DNA from: Hydractinia symbiolongicarpus | Lineage: Eukaryota > Cnidaria > Hydrozoa > Anthoathecata > Hydractiniidae | Assembly: GCF_029227915.1 (NCBI RefSeq) | Contig: NC_079883.1 | Span: forward strand, 27,466,001 to 27,530,000 | Reading direction: 5' to 3' | Length of the DNA stretch: 64,000 nucleotides | In this document: positions 20,743-31,566 of the stretch, piece by piece | Layout: each line of letters starts with the position of its first letter | Numbering within the stretch: position 1 is the stretch's first letter | Made by a program: the position numbers and the translations under genes | The notes under the pieces: model-generated | Told to the model about the DNA's origin: nothing | What the model saw: the letters and a program-made list of their open reading frames with translations, nothing else | The model's database searches: none

Positions 20743-23700
20743 TCACGTGATTTCATTGTAGCTATTATTAGATGAACAAATCGATCGAATTACGTCATCA
20801 AGCTCGGAAGTATTTGAATCATCCTCTTGTGATTTATTCTTATTGTCGAGTAACGCCTTTTTAGGGAATGCTTCGATCATCTTCTGTAATAGTTTTTCTG
20901 CAGCTTGTTCCACTTCATGCTAGAAAAAGTACAAAAATTCTATGAATAGCTTTAAAACTCCTGAAGATGTTAGTGTAGTATACCAAGGGACTGAATTTTT
21001 GCAATAAAGAGGCCTAAAAATAACTTTTGTTTGAGGAACAAATATTTTGCAATTACATTACAACGTAATGTAAGCTACAGAAATTATTTTAGCTCGTGAA
21101 AGAATTTATAGTCGTATTTACGAATGCCTGATAAAATGCCACTGGGGTAGAACAGTGCAAACAAATGCTAACAAACCTGTAGAATATGAACACCTGTCAG
21201 CGACACGACTACCATTTCCTGCATCCCATCTCCCATCAAATCAAGTCCATGGATTGATAACAATGGTTTCGAAAATTGTTTTTGCCAAATTAGATCGAAG
21301 TGGACTAGGTGGCTAAATCCATTAGATGGCGCAAACCATTTGTAGACAAGAAGTTCCTGAAAAAAAAAATTAAATTGGTAAATTTTAAAATGATCATCGT
21401 AAGATTACTATGTATACTGAACTCATCATCTCTACACCTGCTGTCTTTTCATAATCGAGAAAAAAAACTTCACTCTTGTTCAAATAAGAACATAGAGATG
21501 TTGCAAGAATTTGTAAGACATTATATATGAAGACATTATATATGAAGAACCGGTGTAAAAAAACCTAAGAAGCGGAAAAGATTAGCTACATTTTTATTAC
21601 TAATTTCGCGTGTACTTATTTTCTCCTATTTTCGTAAAAATGTTTTGTTAGCGCGCGAAAGTTAGTACAGAAATTATGCGAAAGACATTTTGCGCAAAAA
21701 TTAATACGGGAATAAATAAAAAAACGCGCCTATATTATGCTTAAAACTCTGAAATTCAGTATTTCTTTCTTGCTATTTGTAGAGAAATTTGAACAAAAAT
21801 GCGCGCAAAATACATTCAAATAGCTATTGCGCAAAATTTAATACTTACAAATAGATTTTTTTTTTCAACGCGCGAAAATTATGTGCAAGAATCATTACAA
21901 ATAAAGTAGTTGGAAAGAGTTGACAAAGAGGATGCAACTTCTAATTAATAAATCTCGCAATTAAATTTACCTGGCCATACGTTCCGAGAATAATTTCTTG
22001 ATTTCCATCACAATCAATGTCAGTTACACACGAGCAAGTAACACTATCGTATTGATCTGATTGGTTTAATATGACCATATCATCTAAGCCTTTGTCTGCA
22101 ACGTTTCTAAAGAGGTAAAACTAATCCCTAAATATAAGTCGTACCTTAATCGTACAAATATAAGCGTGGATTTAATTTTATGGTGAAGAGAATTTAATTT
22201 ATTATTCTTATTATTTCTGAATGTTTATAAAGGTTAATATATATATATGTACGTATCACATATAATCACATATACATTATTACACTTCAGTAAAAATTTT
22301 TGCTATGAATGTTAGTCCAGTGAGAATATTGGAAAGTATTGTCGTTCGTTCGCCAAATTTTAACCGCGTTAAAACTTTTACGAATAAGGTAAATATATAG
22401 CTTAAGTTTAAAAGTCCTGTTATACCACTATATCACGCAGTTACAAGTTGAAAGAAAGCAGGTTTCCGTAACCTAACATATCCTAAGCGTCAAATATCCT
22501 CAAACTTACAAAAAGACAGCAGATACTTCTAGAGCACTGGTGACAAGTAGATTGATGTCGCTGCTACTACACAGGCTGCTACGAGGTGAAACTAAAATAA
22601 AAAGGTGCATTTCGAGGCTATTTTCTGTCAATGACAGTGCAGAGTGAGGAACGAGGAAGGGGTGAAATAATGATAATGGAAATGATAAGTAACATGAAAA
22701 TAATGTAAGATTTATAGAATTAGCTTCCCATTATTTATTTAATACTTTGAATTGGTTTTTGTCACATCATCAGATCAAATTAATTATTAATTTGATTAGT
22801 TTAATCTGATGATGATGTGACGATGTTCACAAGGAAATATAATCAATTTTAAAATTGTTTTTGCCTTTAAACCCAATCCAAAGTATTAAAGAAAAATGAT
22901 GAAGAACTAAGAAAGAATGGGAAGTACAGAAGGGTAAAAATTAAATAAAAAAATTAAGAAAACGAGTCGAGTGGAACAAAAGGATGCATGAGACACAGGG
23001 CAACGTTAAAGAGCATGATAAAGAACTAAGGAAAGTTAAGGTTTGGGGACGCGGAATAAAAGTAGTAGTGAAGAACAAGGAAACGGTGTGGTTCCTATTA
23101 CCTACTGTATCCTGCAGTTCATTGAATGTAATTTCCTTCTCTGCAAATAACGTAAACAAACGAACTGATGATATTGGTCCATCCATTGGTAATGACCACG
23201 TCCGAAGTACCTCTAAAAATAGCATAAATATTTCAAATCGATTCTGGAAAGGGAATTGCAAAGTAGTTCATCAACTTTCCAAAGCATGGAAGGCCCTTTC
23301 ATAACAACCTACTCCTGAGAAGTAACGGACCTCATGAGGACAGATAGATAGACAGATGTGAGGCCATGGCTTAGATGGGGAATCCTAGAGTATTAAATGC
23401 TCCTTTGAGCTACGCAGACTCAATTATGGTCCACCCTCGGAAAACCTCCTGCAACATTTAAAGTCCCACACAGTGTACCATCTCACAAATTTCCAGCACA
23501 TGGCTTGGCTTAACCCCGGGCTATGGTAACATTCACTCGCCGGTCTCCCGCACAAAGTGCGAGAGTTATAACCACCAACCTACGGCGGCTGTTTTCGTCC
23601 GTGTTTCGTGCGCTAAGGGTTAAGGGGAACTGGATAAGAATTTGAAAGTGGCAAAAACGAGTCAGTTGGACTAAATTTCAAGCAGTAATTACGTCCAGAT

Positions 23701-26700
23701 TGCGTTTTTCAGATTCTTTGTTAACGTGAAATAACTTCGCACACGGAATATATTTTTATGGTAGGTTAGATGTTGTCGTTGTAAGAAAAGCGCAATGTGT
23801 AGTGAAAGTTTAAAAATTTAAACTCTTTGATCCTTGTAAAAAAGCCTTCAACTGTTTATGTGATGATCACAAGCGAACTTTAGCATATCACATCGGTGTG
23901 ATCAGACAAGTGAAGTTTAAACAAAGTGAGTGGCGCATGTGATGTTATAATAATTATAATCTTATTTCACTTCAAGCCACAATCTACTCCAACTTGAAAA
24001 TTCACATTCACAAAATGGAAACCTAAAATCGATGTATGCACATCAATTTTTACATTGATGTCCTAAAAACACTTACAAATACCATAAATGAGTGGTCATA
24101 CCTGCCTTACAAACATCAGTAACGCTAACACGTAAATATCCGTTATCACAACCGAACACTGACACGCGTGTACACGAATCGCAATTTCTTACATCCATCC
24201 AAATAACCCTAATAAGGTAAAATAAAAAGTAACAACGAAAAATTACCCCCTGGCTGCTACATATTCTAATTAAAATATACCCCTCAAAAGAGAGATTCCA
24301 CCGGGGGATTTGCTTCAGCGAATGGAAAGATGTGTATATTTTATAAGTAGAAAACCTACAGCTTCGCATTTTAAATGACTGAGGTTTTAGTGCAAAACAG
24401 TGCGAAAGTAGCATGCTAATAAATTTATTGCCATAGAAAATATCTTATCCTTAAGGTCATCTAGAATTGAAAATACAATATCAACGCCGTGCCTACCTAA
24501 CTTAAAAATACCGTTAGTTTTGTCTTTTATAGTTAAAGGCTCCATACATATTGGGTAAAAATCTAACCTTCCAGGAATGTCTGTAAATTCAGGGAAGTAT
24601 TTACCACAAGGGTGTTCATCAAACTTTAATTGATCCTAGGATAAAAGTTAAAGTAAAAAAAAGATCAGTTTTGCCTTGTTCTTTGACAAAAAAAATTCTC
24701 CAAATCAGATCTTGAACGTTTGGTTTACTGGCTAAAAATAATTTCGGACAGAAATTACAATTTTCTAATGTTACATCTTTAAACCCTTTAGTAGAACTTA
24801 AATTTTAAATTTTTGTCAGGATGGAAGATTTTTTTTGAATCAACGTGCATACAAAGAGAATGATTTCTACCAGGACTAGTGACAATGGCAACAAAGGAAA
24901 TCCCATTTTTTGCCAAATCATGTTTTTTTGTAAAACTAATAAATACTAAAACTAAAAAATGATTTATAATAAATAGTTTTTGTTATAAATAATTAATAAT
25001 GCGCGAGTCCACTTCAATCTTTTAGCGTCGGTTCAAGGTACACGCATTAAAGCGCTTAATATTGCGCAATATTCAAGAGCGCTTTTACACGCGCTGATTG
25101 TTTTGAAAGTCAAAATCATTTTGACTTTTTCAACAGTGCTGAGAGGGCTGCAGTGAATGATCACGTAATTTTATAATTTCGACCAATGAAATTGGTTAAA
25201 TCGCCTCCATATTAAGTTTGTGCGCGCAATTCTGTTTCCAGTGGACATTGTACGGCTTCGACGCTCGATCGTGTAGCGCTAAGTAGGTCGTGCTTTGCGA
25301 ACGAGTGGATTTTCGCCTTTAGAACGGTGTCTAAAAAACACATTTCTTATGTTATCGTTTTTAACACTTGTGTTAAGTGTATTATATGTTACATTATTTT
25401 AAGGGAAGATATTCTTGTGAAAATAAACTTTCACCGCGAAATTTTGTGAATTAACTTTCTACGCTACGTCCTTTAAGAAATGTTTGCAAAAATAAATTTT
25501 CGCGGATTGGAGATTTTCGTTACCTTGCAAAAGTAAATTCGATTTTAACAATAAAAATCGGAATCTGATATTAAATTATTAGACTAATTTTGACTGAAAG
25601 TTTACGATATGTGGGATTTTTTTCACGATCATAAATTTTTTTCTTCTTAACTTTTGAGATTTCACGAAATTAACTTTCGCGGCTAAGCAACTGTTTTGCG
25701 AAAGAAACTTTAGATAAAATTATCGCAATTTTTTTTCTCCTCTTAACTATATCAAACTATATCAAAAAAAGAAACACAGAATCCAAATACTTAAATATAA
25801 ACAACTTAGGCCCGATCAAATTTAAATATAACGAGTTGAAAAACCAGCCAATTTTTTAAAGTCTAGAAGATAACATTTCAAGAATTTATCTATCGGCCCA
25901 TCGGACCCAAATATAATGGGTTTCCCCTCTAGCCACCAAAAATTAGCCGCTCCTCTTTATTACTATTTCACAAGCAATGTAACTATAAAAGTTAACATGG
26001 AATTATTACACCGTCTATTCCATGATTTAATCCACACATTTAACAAATATTATTAAAACACATACATCTCCTCTGAAGAGATGAATCTGTTGGTCGCTAC
26101 CAGCCAACAAGAAAACTGTTTCATATCCACCATTTACGTAAATACTAGAAAAAATATAATACCTTAAGATACTTATAGTTATTTTCTTCAAGAACAATTT
26201 CACACGAATTCTCAATAACAAGAGTGAATATACTTTCTCGAATGGAAGGTCATTTACATTTTTGCGAAAAAGAAATAGCCATGGAAACAACAAAGCAATA
26301 AATCTGAAAACACATGTTATTCATCGTAACAACTCTCTCTCTCTCTTTCTCTCTGTGTACGTCTGGATTCAAAAAATATCAAATTTAAAAATGGAACATG
26401 TTCTTATGACTGATTCAAATATTTAGGAAAAATCTCTTCTCACTAATTTTAGCATTTTATAACAAGGAAGCTGCGAAAAATACTTTCTGCAAGAAGTAAT
26501 TCAGTAAGAAAAGAGTTTCAAATACCCTCCTCCTCTAAGAATAAACAGTACTTACTTTGCATGAAATAGATGATACGGAATAAATCCAAGTCTTTGATGC
26601 TGGCAAACCTCTACAAAATAAGTTGGAAGAAGTTCTCCAGGTAAAGCGACAAAAGAAATCTAATAACAATCTCCTCAGTTACTGAATGTTTAGGTTAGAA

Positions 26701-29624
26701 CAAACAGGATTTCAAATATAAATAGTATATCTGATACTTTATTTTTTATTTAAGAAAAAGGCCAAACAAAGCAAGCTCAATGCTTTCTAAATGTTTTTAA
26801 CGATATGGGTAGAGATGAAGGATAAAAACCAAGCTTGTAAGGAGCAGAAGGATGGTAAAAAACATTTTTTGCATTTTAATGATCGACTTTAAAAATTAAG
26901 AATGCTATTAGGATTTCTAATTTTGTTCCTTATAACTTTGCTCTCTATAAAATTTAGACATATGCTTATTATATACATGTTTCTATAATAACAATAACAT
27001 GTAACATATACACTTAAAATAATACAAGAGCATTATATAATGAATTTCAAACTTACGTGCCAATTTGTCCAAATCAAACTCCTGACCAGGTTCCAACGCA
27101 TTGTAAATGTTGAAAAAATGTTTTGGAGGAACGTCTTTGTCGTAAGGCTAAAATTTTTTAGAATTAATTGATGCATATATTAACAAAAAACGATTATCAG
27201 TATGGTGTGGAGCATTTTGCTGTTGTACATACCTTCAATAAGATAAGTGTCACACCTACAATTAAACGTTTACTTTCCCGTATTGTCTGATGTTTATAAA
27301 ATGCATCCATTGAAATAATTTCAGCATCACCTAAATAATGATAGTTTCTCATGTTAACAAACAAAATAAAATTTAAATTTATGAGATATAAATTTTAAAC
27401 GCGTTACATACAAAAAAAGAAAAAATAGTAGGTGCAAACATTCCAAAGTGAGATTTGCAGGGGTTGGTGTAAAGTACAGGAGTTAACAAGTAATGGGGAA
27501 AAAGGCTGTGTTGTTTGCTGTACTAAAATGAAAATCCAAGGATTTTTTTATTAGAAGCCAGTGGACAAACTTGATATGCAATCCACTTCATGCCACCAAT
27601 GTTCTGTTTCCCAATTATAGAAAATAATGGAATGTATTTTAGTAATTGAGGGCATAGGAAATTTAAACGGGAGAGTCACCTGAGCAAAAGCATGACCAGA
27701 CTTCACAATTTTTAACTAGCTGATCTTATTCACAATAACATATGCACCACCTAAACACTAAATGAGTAATTGCCAAACAATTTCCTTATTGCCAATTAAG
27801 GCGCTCATTTGTTTACGGTTTTAAGCTCCATTTTTCCTTTCCATGTTACCAGTGTTAAAGCACTCGATCTGCTGATTTTCTCTGATTGGTTACCATTTAT
27901 CTGTTATGTTTTAAGATGCAGAGTGCTGAGACAACCTGTTTAAGGCATGTAATCATCCTGATCAAAAAATTAACTCAATACGTTTTTTGCTTTATTTCAA
28001 AGTTTAGCCTGAGTTATGAATTCCTCAACATTTTAGTGTCTTAACTTACTAGGACTGGAAATAATGGTACCCTAATATCTTGAATTTATTGTTTATTTTT
28101 TTATGATACCATTTTTAACGATCTTGTTAATCACCTATATCGTCTAAAAGCAGGCTGTTGTAAAATGATTGTGTGAAATGGTAGTTAATGTTAATGGTAG
28201 TAAATGAACACTGAGATGGAATTCGATAAAACCCTGTTCCTTTCTTGCTGTTCTTTCCTTATTTCAATTTTTAAAAAAGAAATAAATTTTACCCGAGGTT
28301 TTCAATTGGAGAGAAAACACAAACAAAAACACAAAACCGAGGAAGAAATCACAGCACATTAAAACATGGTTATAATTGATTTTATCACACTCTTTTGCTT
28401 TTATAATAATGTCACTATTATTGCATAATATAAGTAAAAAATCACAACAGGGAAGAATGCTCATTGTGATTGCGGAATATGGTTGAGATGCACAATGGAG
28501 ATAGTTAATTTCAAAGCATAAAAGTGGGAATTCAGGTATTTTAAATGTAGATGTAGATCTCATAGTGTCTCCATAAAGAAGTGGTAAGTGTTTGAACTAA
28601 GAAAATTATTAAAAAGTAAGGCAGCCAGTAAGGCTAGAAGCTGTCTTCAAAAACCACAACAACAGCTTGAGGTCGATGGGTGGTTTTGCAAATAGGCCTG
28701 GTTTGAGTAAGTTAGAGATAGAATGGCACAGAAACTTTGATGGATTCATCATAGTTGGAACTCTGTTGATATATTTATAAAAGCATTATGATGGAAATGC
28801 AGCTACACATGATCTCCTTGATTGATTTAATTTTGGGTGATGAACATGTATCCAGGAAGCTTGCAGTCGATTTTGCCATGTGTTTATAATTGTGTGGATC
28901 ATGGAATGAATTGCAATGGCAGCTCTGCCAGCGCAGAGAAATTAGGGTAGGTGTGCTATTTCAGAAAACATTTGAATATGTTTTAATCTTCAGCTCTTAA
29001 AAATGTTGTAGGATAGTTTAAGATTATATCTCACAGCTAAAGTGTTTACTTTCTGTATTAAAAAATAAGGGAAAGTAAATTTCAGCCATCAGAAATATAA
29101 ATATTTATCATTTTTTAAAAAAAAGATAGATTCAGTTTTATGTTATGAAAACAAAACTGCATATAAATCATTATTTAGGGATCACGTCCATATTGAAGTT
29201 GTCACACAAAATAATAAATCAATTGATTAGCTGGATAGCTAGCTGGCTAGCTAGCTAGAATATGCAAAAATATCAGCCCTAGCTATACTTAAAATTTACC
29301 TGGTATGTAAGAAAAATAGACTTCCCGTGCTTGCATATCATGAGAGCTATGGAACTTTTCACGTGCATCGGCAACTTCGCATCTTTCAAGGCATGATACC
29401 TTTCCCTTTAAAGTTCCAACTAAAAACCTTTCTTGTGTTGTTGAAGGATATCTTAATTTTGTACTGCAATATATGTTAGATTGTGACCCTTGATCTATAA
29501 AGAATATTTCATTGTACGATGTAGACCCCACGGGTTTTTTATCAACGCTCTCAAAATCTGTAGATGAAACATCTTCTAAGACAGATTCTTCTAACTTATC
29601 TTCGCTCTCGTCCTGCACCTCCAT
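20743..29624 (-). CDS. KPTN: Kaptin (KPTN), KICSTOR complex subunit
   Basis: Twelve exons: 29300-29624, 27233-27330, 27057-27147, 26556-26610, 26066-26144, 24568-24635, 24102-24208, 23102-23212, 22510-22591, 21971-22106, 21177-21356, 20743-20919. All junctions agree in phase and give 502 aa; human kaptin is 436 aa. Recognisable segments, in order: LVGTLKGKVSCLE and YFSYIPGDAEIISMDAF, IYNALEPGQEFDLDKLAQ, GFIPYHLFHAK, YETVFLLAGSDQQIHLFR, SLPMDGPISSVRLF, CVTDIDCDGNQEIILGTYGQ, then GLDLMGDGMQEMVVVSLTGV with VHILQ. The last two look like integrin-alpha FG-GAP-type blades. In animals kaptin, ITFG2, SZT2 and KICS2 form KICSTOR, which brings GATOR1 to lysosomes and restrains mTORC1 when nutrients are low. 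The 66 extra residues are mostly in the acidic N-terminus and the charged C-terminal tail. The start at 29624 (MEVQDESE) is chosen over upstream in-frame ATGs because homology begins soon after it. Confidence 0.95.
22738..22891. repeat. Nested fold-back element in KPTN intron 8
   Basis: Outer arms TTTAATACTTTGAATTGG and its near-inverse (CCAATCCAAAGTATTAAA) enclose inner arms GTCACATCATCAGAT and ATCTGATGATGATGTGAC. The structure is symmetric and about 150 bp, typical of a MITE. No coding potential. Confidence 0.6.
23338..23590 (-). mobile_element. tRNA-derived SINE, antisense, with internal head deletion
   Basis: It carries the tail (GATAGATAGACAGATG), the body (GAGTATTAAATGCTC, TGAGCTACGCAGAC) and part of the tRNA-like head (CCGGTCTCCCGCACAAAGTG and the A-box region). 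About 30 bp around the B-box is missing compared with 50703-51062. It lies in KPTN intron 7, close to exon 8. Confidence 0.8.
25400..25720. repeat. CGCGAAA-type dispersed repeat in KPTN intron 5
   Basis: Repeated phrases such as TTTCACCGCGAAATTTTG, TTTTCGCGGATTGG and AACTTTCGCGGC. Similar motifs appear at about 1-170, 3400-3445, 21605-21880, 33735-33775, 43855-44045 and 44470-44515. They appear to be decayed copies of one family; I cannot define its ends. Confidence 0.4.
26331..26354. repeat. CT microsatellite
   Basis: A short (CT)n run inside KPTN intron 4. Confidence 0.55.
27331..29299 (-). other. KPTN intron 1
   Basis: This 1.97 kb intron is the longest unbroken intron without a recognised transposon in KPTN. 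I see no exon, RNA gene or strong repeat in it, apart from GCTAGCTAGCTAG-type runs near 29230-29262. Confidence 0.5.
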
Positions 29625-31566
29625 GTTGTTTATTTTGATGTCATGTACAAGCATCACGAAAAAGAAAAAGATATGGGGGGCGGGGAGCCGAAGATCCCCC
29701 CAGCGATTAATACAATTTTTAGATGTACAACTTTCATAGAAAGGTGACAAGTAAATACCAAGTTTTCTCAGTGTTCACCCTTTATTTTTATTCAGTTATT
29801 AAGCCAAATTACACTATTTGGGCAAAATAATTTAAGCCTTTTATTCCCAGAGCAGGGATAACGAAGTTTATCTCAAAGAGATCTGATGACGAGAATGAAA
29901 TTAAAGTCCCCTGGGTTTATTGCTTGATGTCAAAGGCTAGGCATCCTATAACTTAACATTAAAACATCAACTTCGCCCAAGGTCTATTATCAAAAAAGTG
30001 AACTGGATATTTTTGACATGTATGAATGAGCGTAATTCACAAGACGCTGAAATGGTTTAAACCTTGTCCCCAGGATACTTTTACGTCGATGATATTCTGA
30101 CGAGACGGCCCGTAATACGTCTAATCAGAATATCATAGGCTTAGGGACGAGGTTGGACATGGTTGACTTAAGCTTAAGTTGATGAGATAAATTGTTTCGT
30201 ACAAATTCAGAATAGATTATTTGATCTCTAAAGTTTTGAAAGAAGGGGTTGTCCTGTATAGTCTCGCTATGGAAGTGGTAAATTATCAGGACTGGACAAG
30301 TAATTTTCTCTGCGTCAAATGGAGACACAATAACGTGAGCTTTAAGAGTTTAATATATAAGAAGAACTTCTCAGTCAGGGTAGCTTGTATATTTTCTGAC
30401 ATAGGGGCAACAATAGTTCGTGTCGTAAAAGATACAAAATGCCCTGGCGACGAGGTTGATATAAGAACAAACAACAAAGATGTGTTTTAATATCAATACC
30501 AAGCTAGGTCTCAGCCCCTTAATGACGGCAGCTATTCCACTAAAACTTTCTATAAAGCACATAAGTCTGAAGACAAGGTTGAATAGTCACTATTTTCTTT
30601 TTGTGGTACTTCAAATTCTACATGATAGTACGCGCGTCATAGAATATCTTTTTGACGGTTTGGGTAAAAAAGAAGTTTTTTTAACAAACATGTTTTAAAA
30701 TCTTTTTTTAATTTATTTAGATTTATACATATAACTTATAATGTTTTGTTAATATACAGCCAGAAAAATAAATTTTCTCTTATGGCGAGTTACAAACAAA
30801 AAGAAAAACGCGTGTTTGTTTTATTTGAGCATCAGAATACTCAGGTTTTCGCCTGGCGGGAATGTACCTGCCATCATGAGAAAATGTTATGAACGTTGTG
30901 TCTGATGTGACGTCCAAAACAAACAACTTTATACATTAAAATAAACCCGAAAGCTGTTAAAACATGAAATCATGAGAGAGAAAATTGTATAAATAACTGA
31001 AACCGTATCGATATCGCTTCCACTGAACAAAGGTCGTTCTCGTGTTATCTAATTGGTAAAAATATTTATTAAATATTTAATATATTTACATTTTTATTTG
31101 TTTGTGTAAAATTTCTTATTTTTATAAAGTCTGTTTAGGTAAGACCTGTGAATCCAAAGCTTCTTTTTCATAAATCGATTTCATATTCTATGTTCACCCC
31201 TTAGAATAATTTTAAGCACTACGTTTCTAGGTCTCTTAAGTGTATCTCTCTGTCAATCTTCAAGAATTTTATATTTCATACCTTACCTCGGCTTAGCGAA
31301 GATAGTTGAGTAGCTGAGTAGCAAGTGTCATAATCTCGACCTTGGGGGCTTTTTTCGCTTCTTTTTATATAAAGAGACGATGGCACTAGCTTGTGCCAGC
31401 CACATATCTGAAATCTCACCTCTTTTCTTTTCCCCCGTTTCATAGGGTGCATTTAAAACAAATCTCTCCAGAGTTCTATGGTTATATAAGATAGGCCGTC
31501 ACTTTTAAACCTTTTTTTAGAACTTATTCGTCCAAGCATTATCATCTGGTCTTTATTTTATTCATC
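29625..31566. other. Divergent intergenic region, KPTN / Dispatched-like gene
   Basis: It holds the KPTN promoter and the AACCTCG fold-back at 30059-30156. Several short ORFs on both strands here overlap one another and look random. Confidence 0.45.
30059..30156. mobile_element. AACCTCG-family fold-back MITE-like element
   Basis: The ends are AAACCTTGTCCCCAGGATAC and GGCTTAGGGACGAGGTT, with a second inner inverted pair (GATGATATTCTGA and TCAGAATATCAT). About 98 bp. ATGGTT occurs on both sides, but no clean target duplication is evident. Confidence 0.5.

Noticed and set aside
22984-23304. 106-codon plus-strand ORF
   Set aside because: It is the antisense shadow of KPTN exon 8 and adjacent intron.
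30125-30698. Cluster of short overlapping ORFs on both strands
   Set aside because: They overlap one another in several frames with no family features; typical of chance in intergenic DNA.
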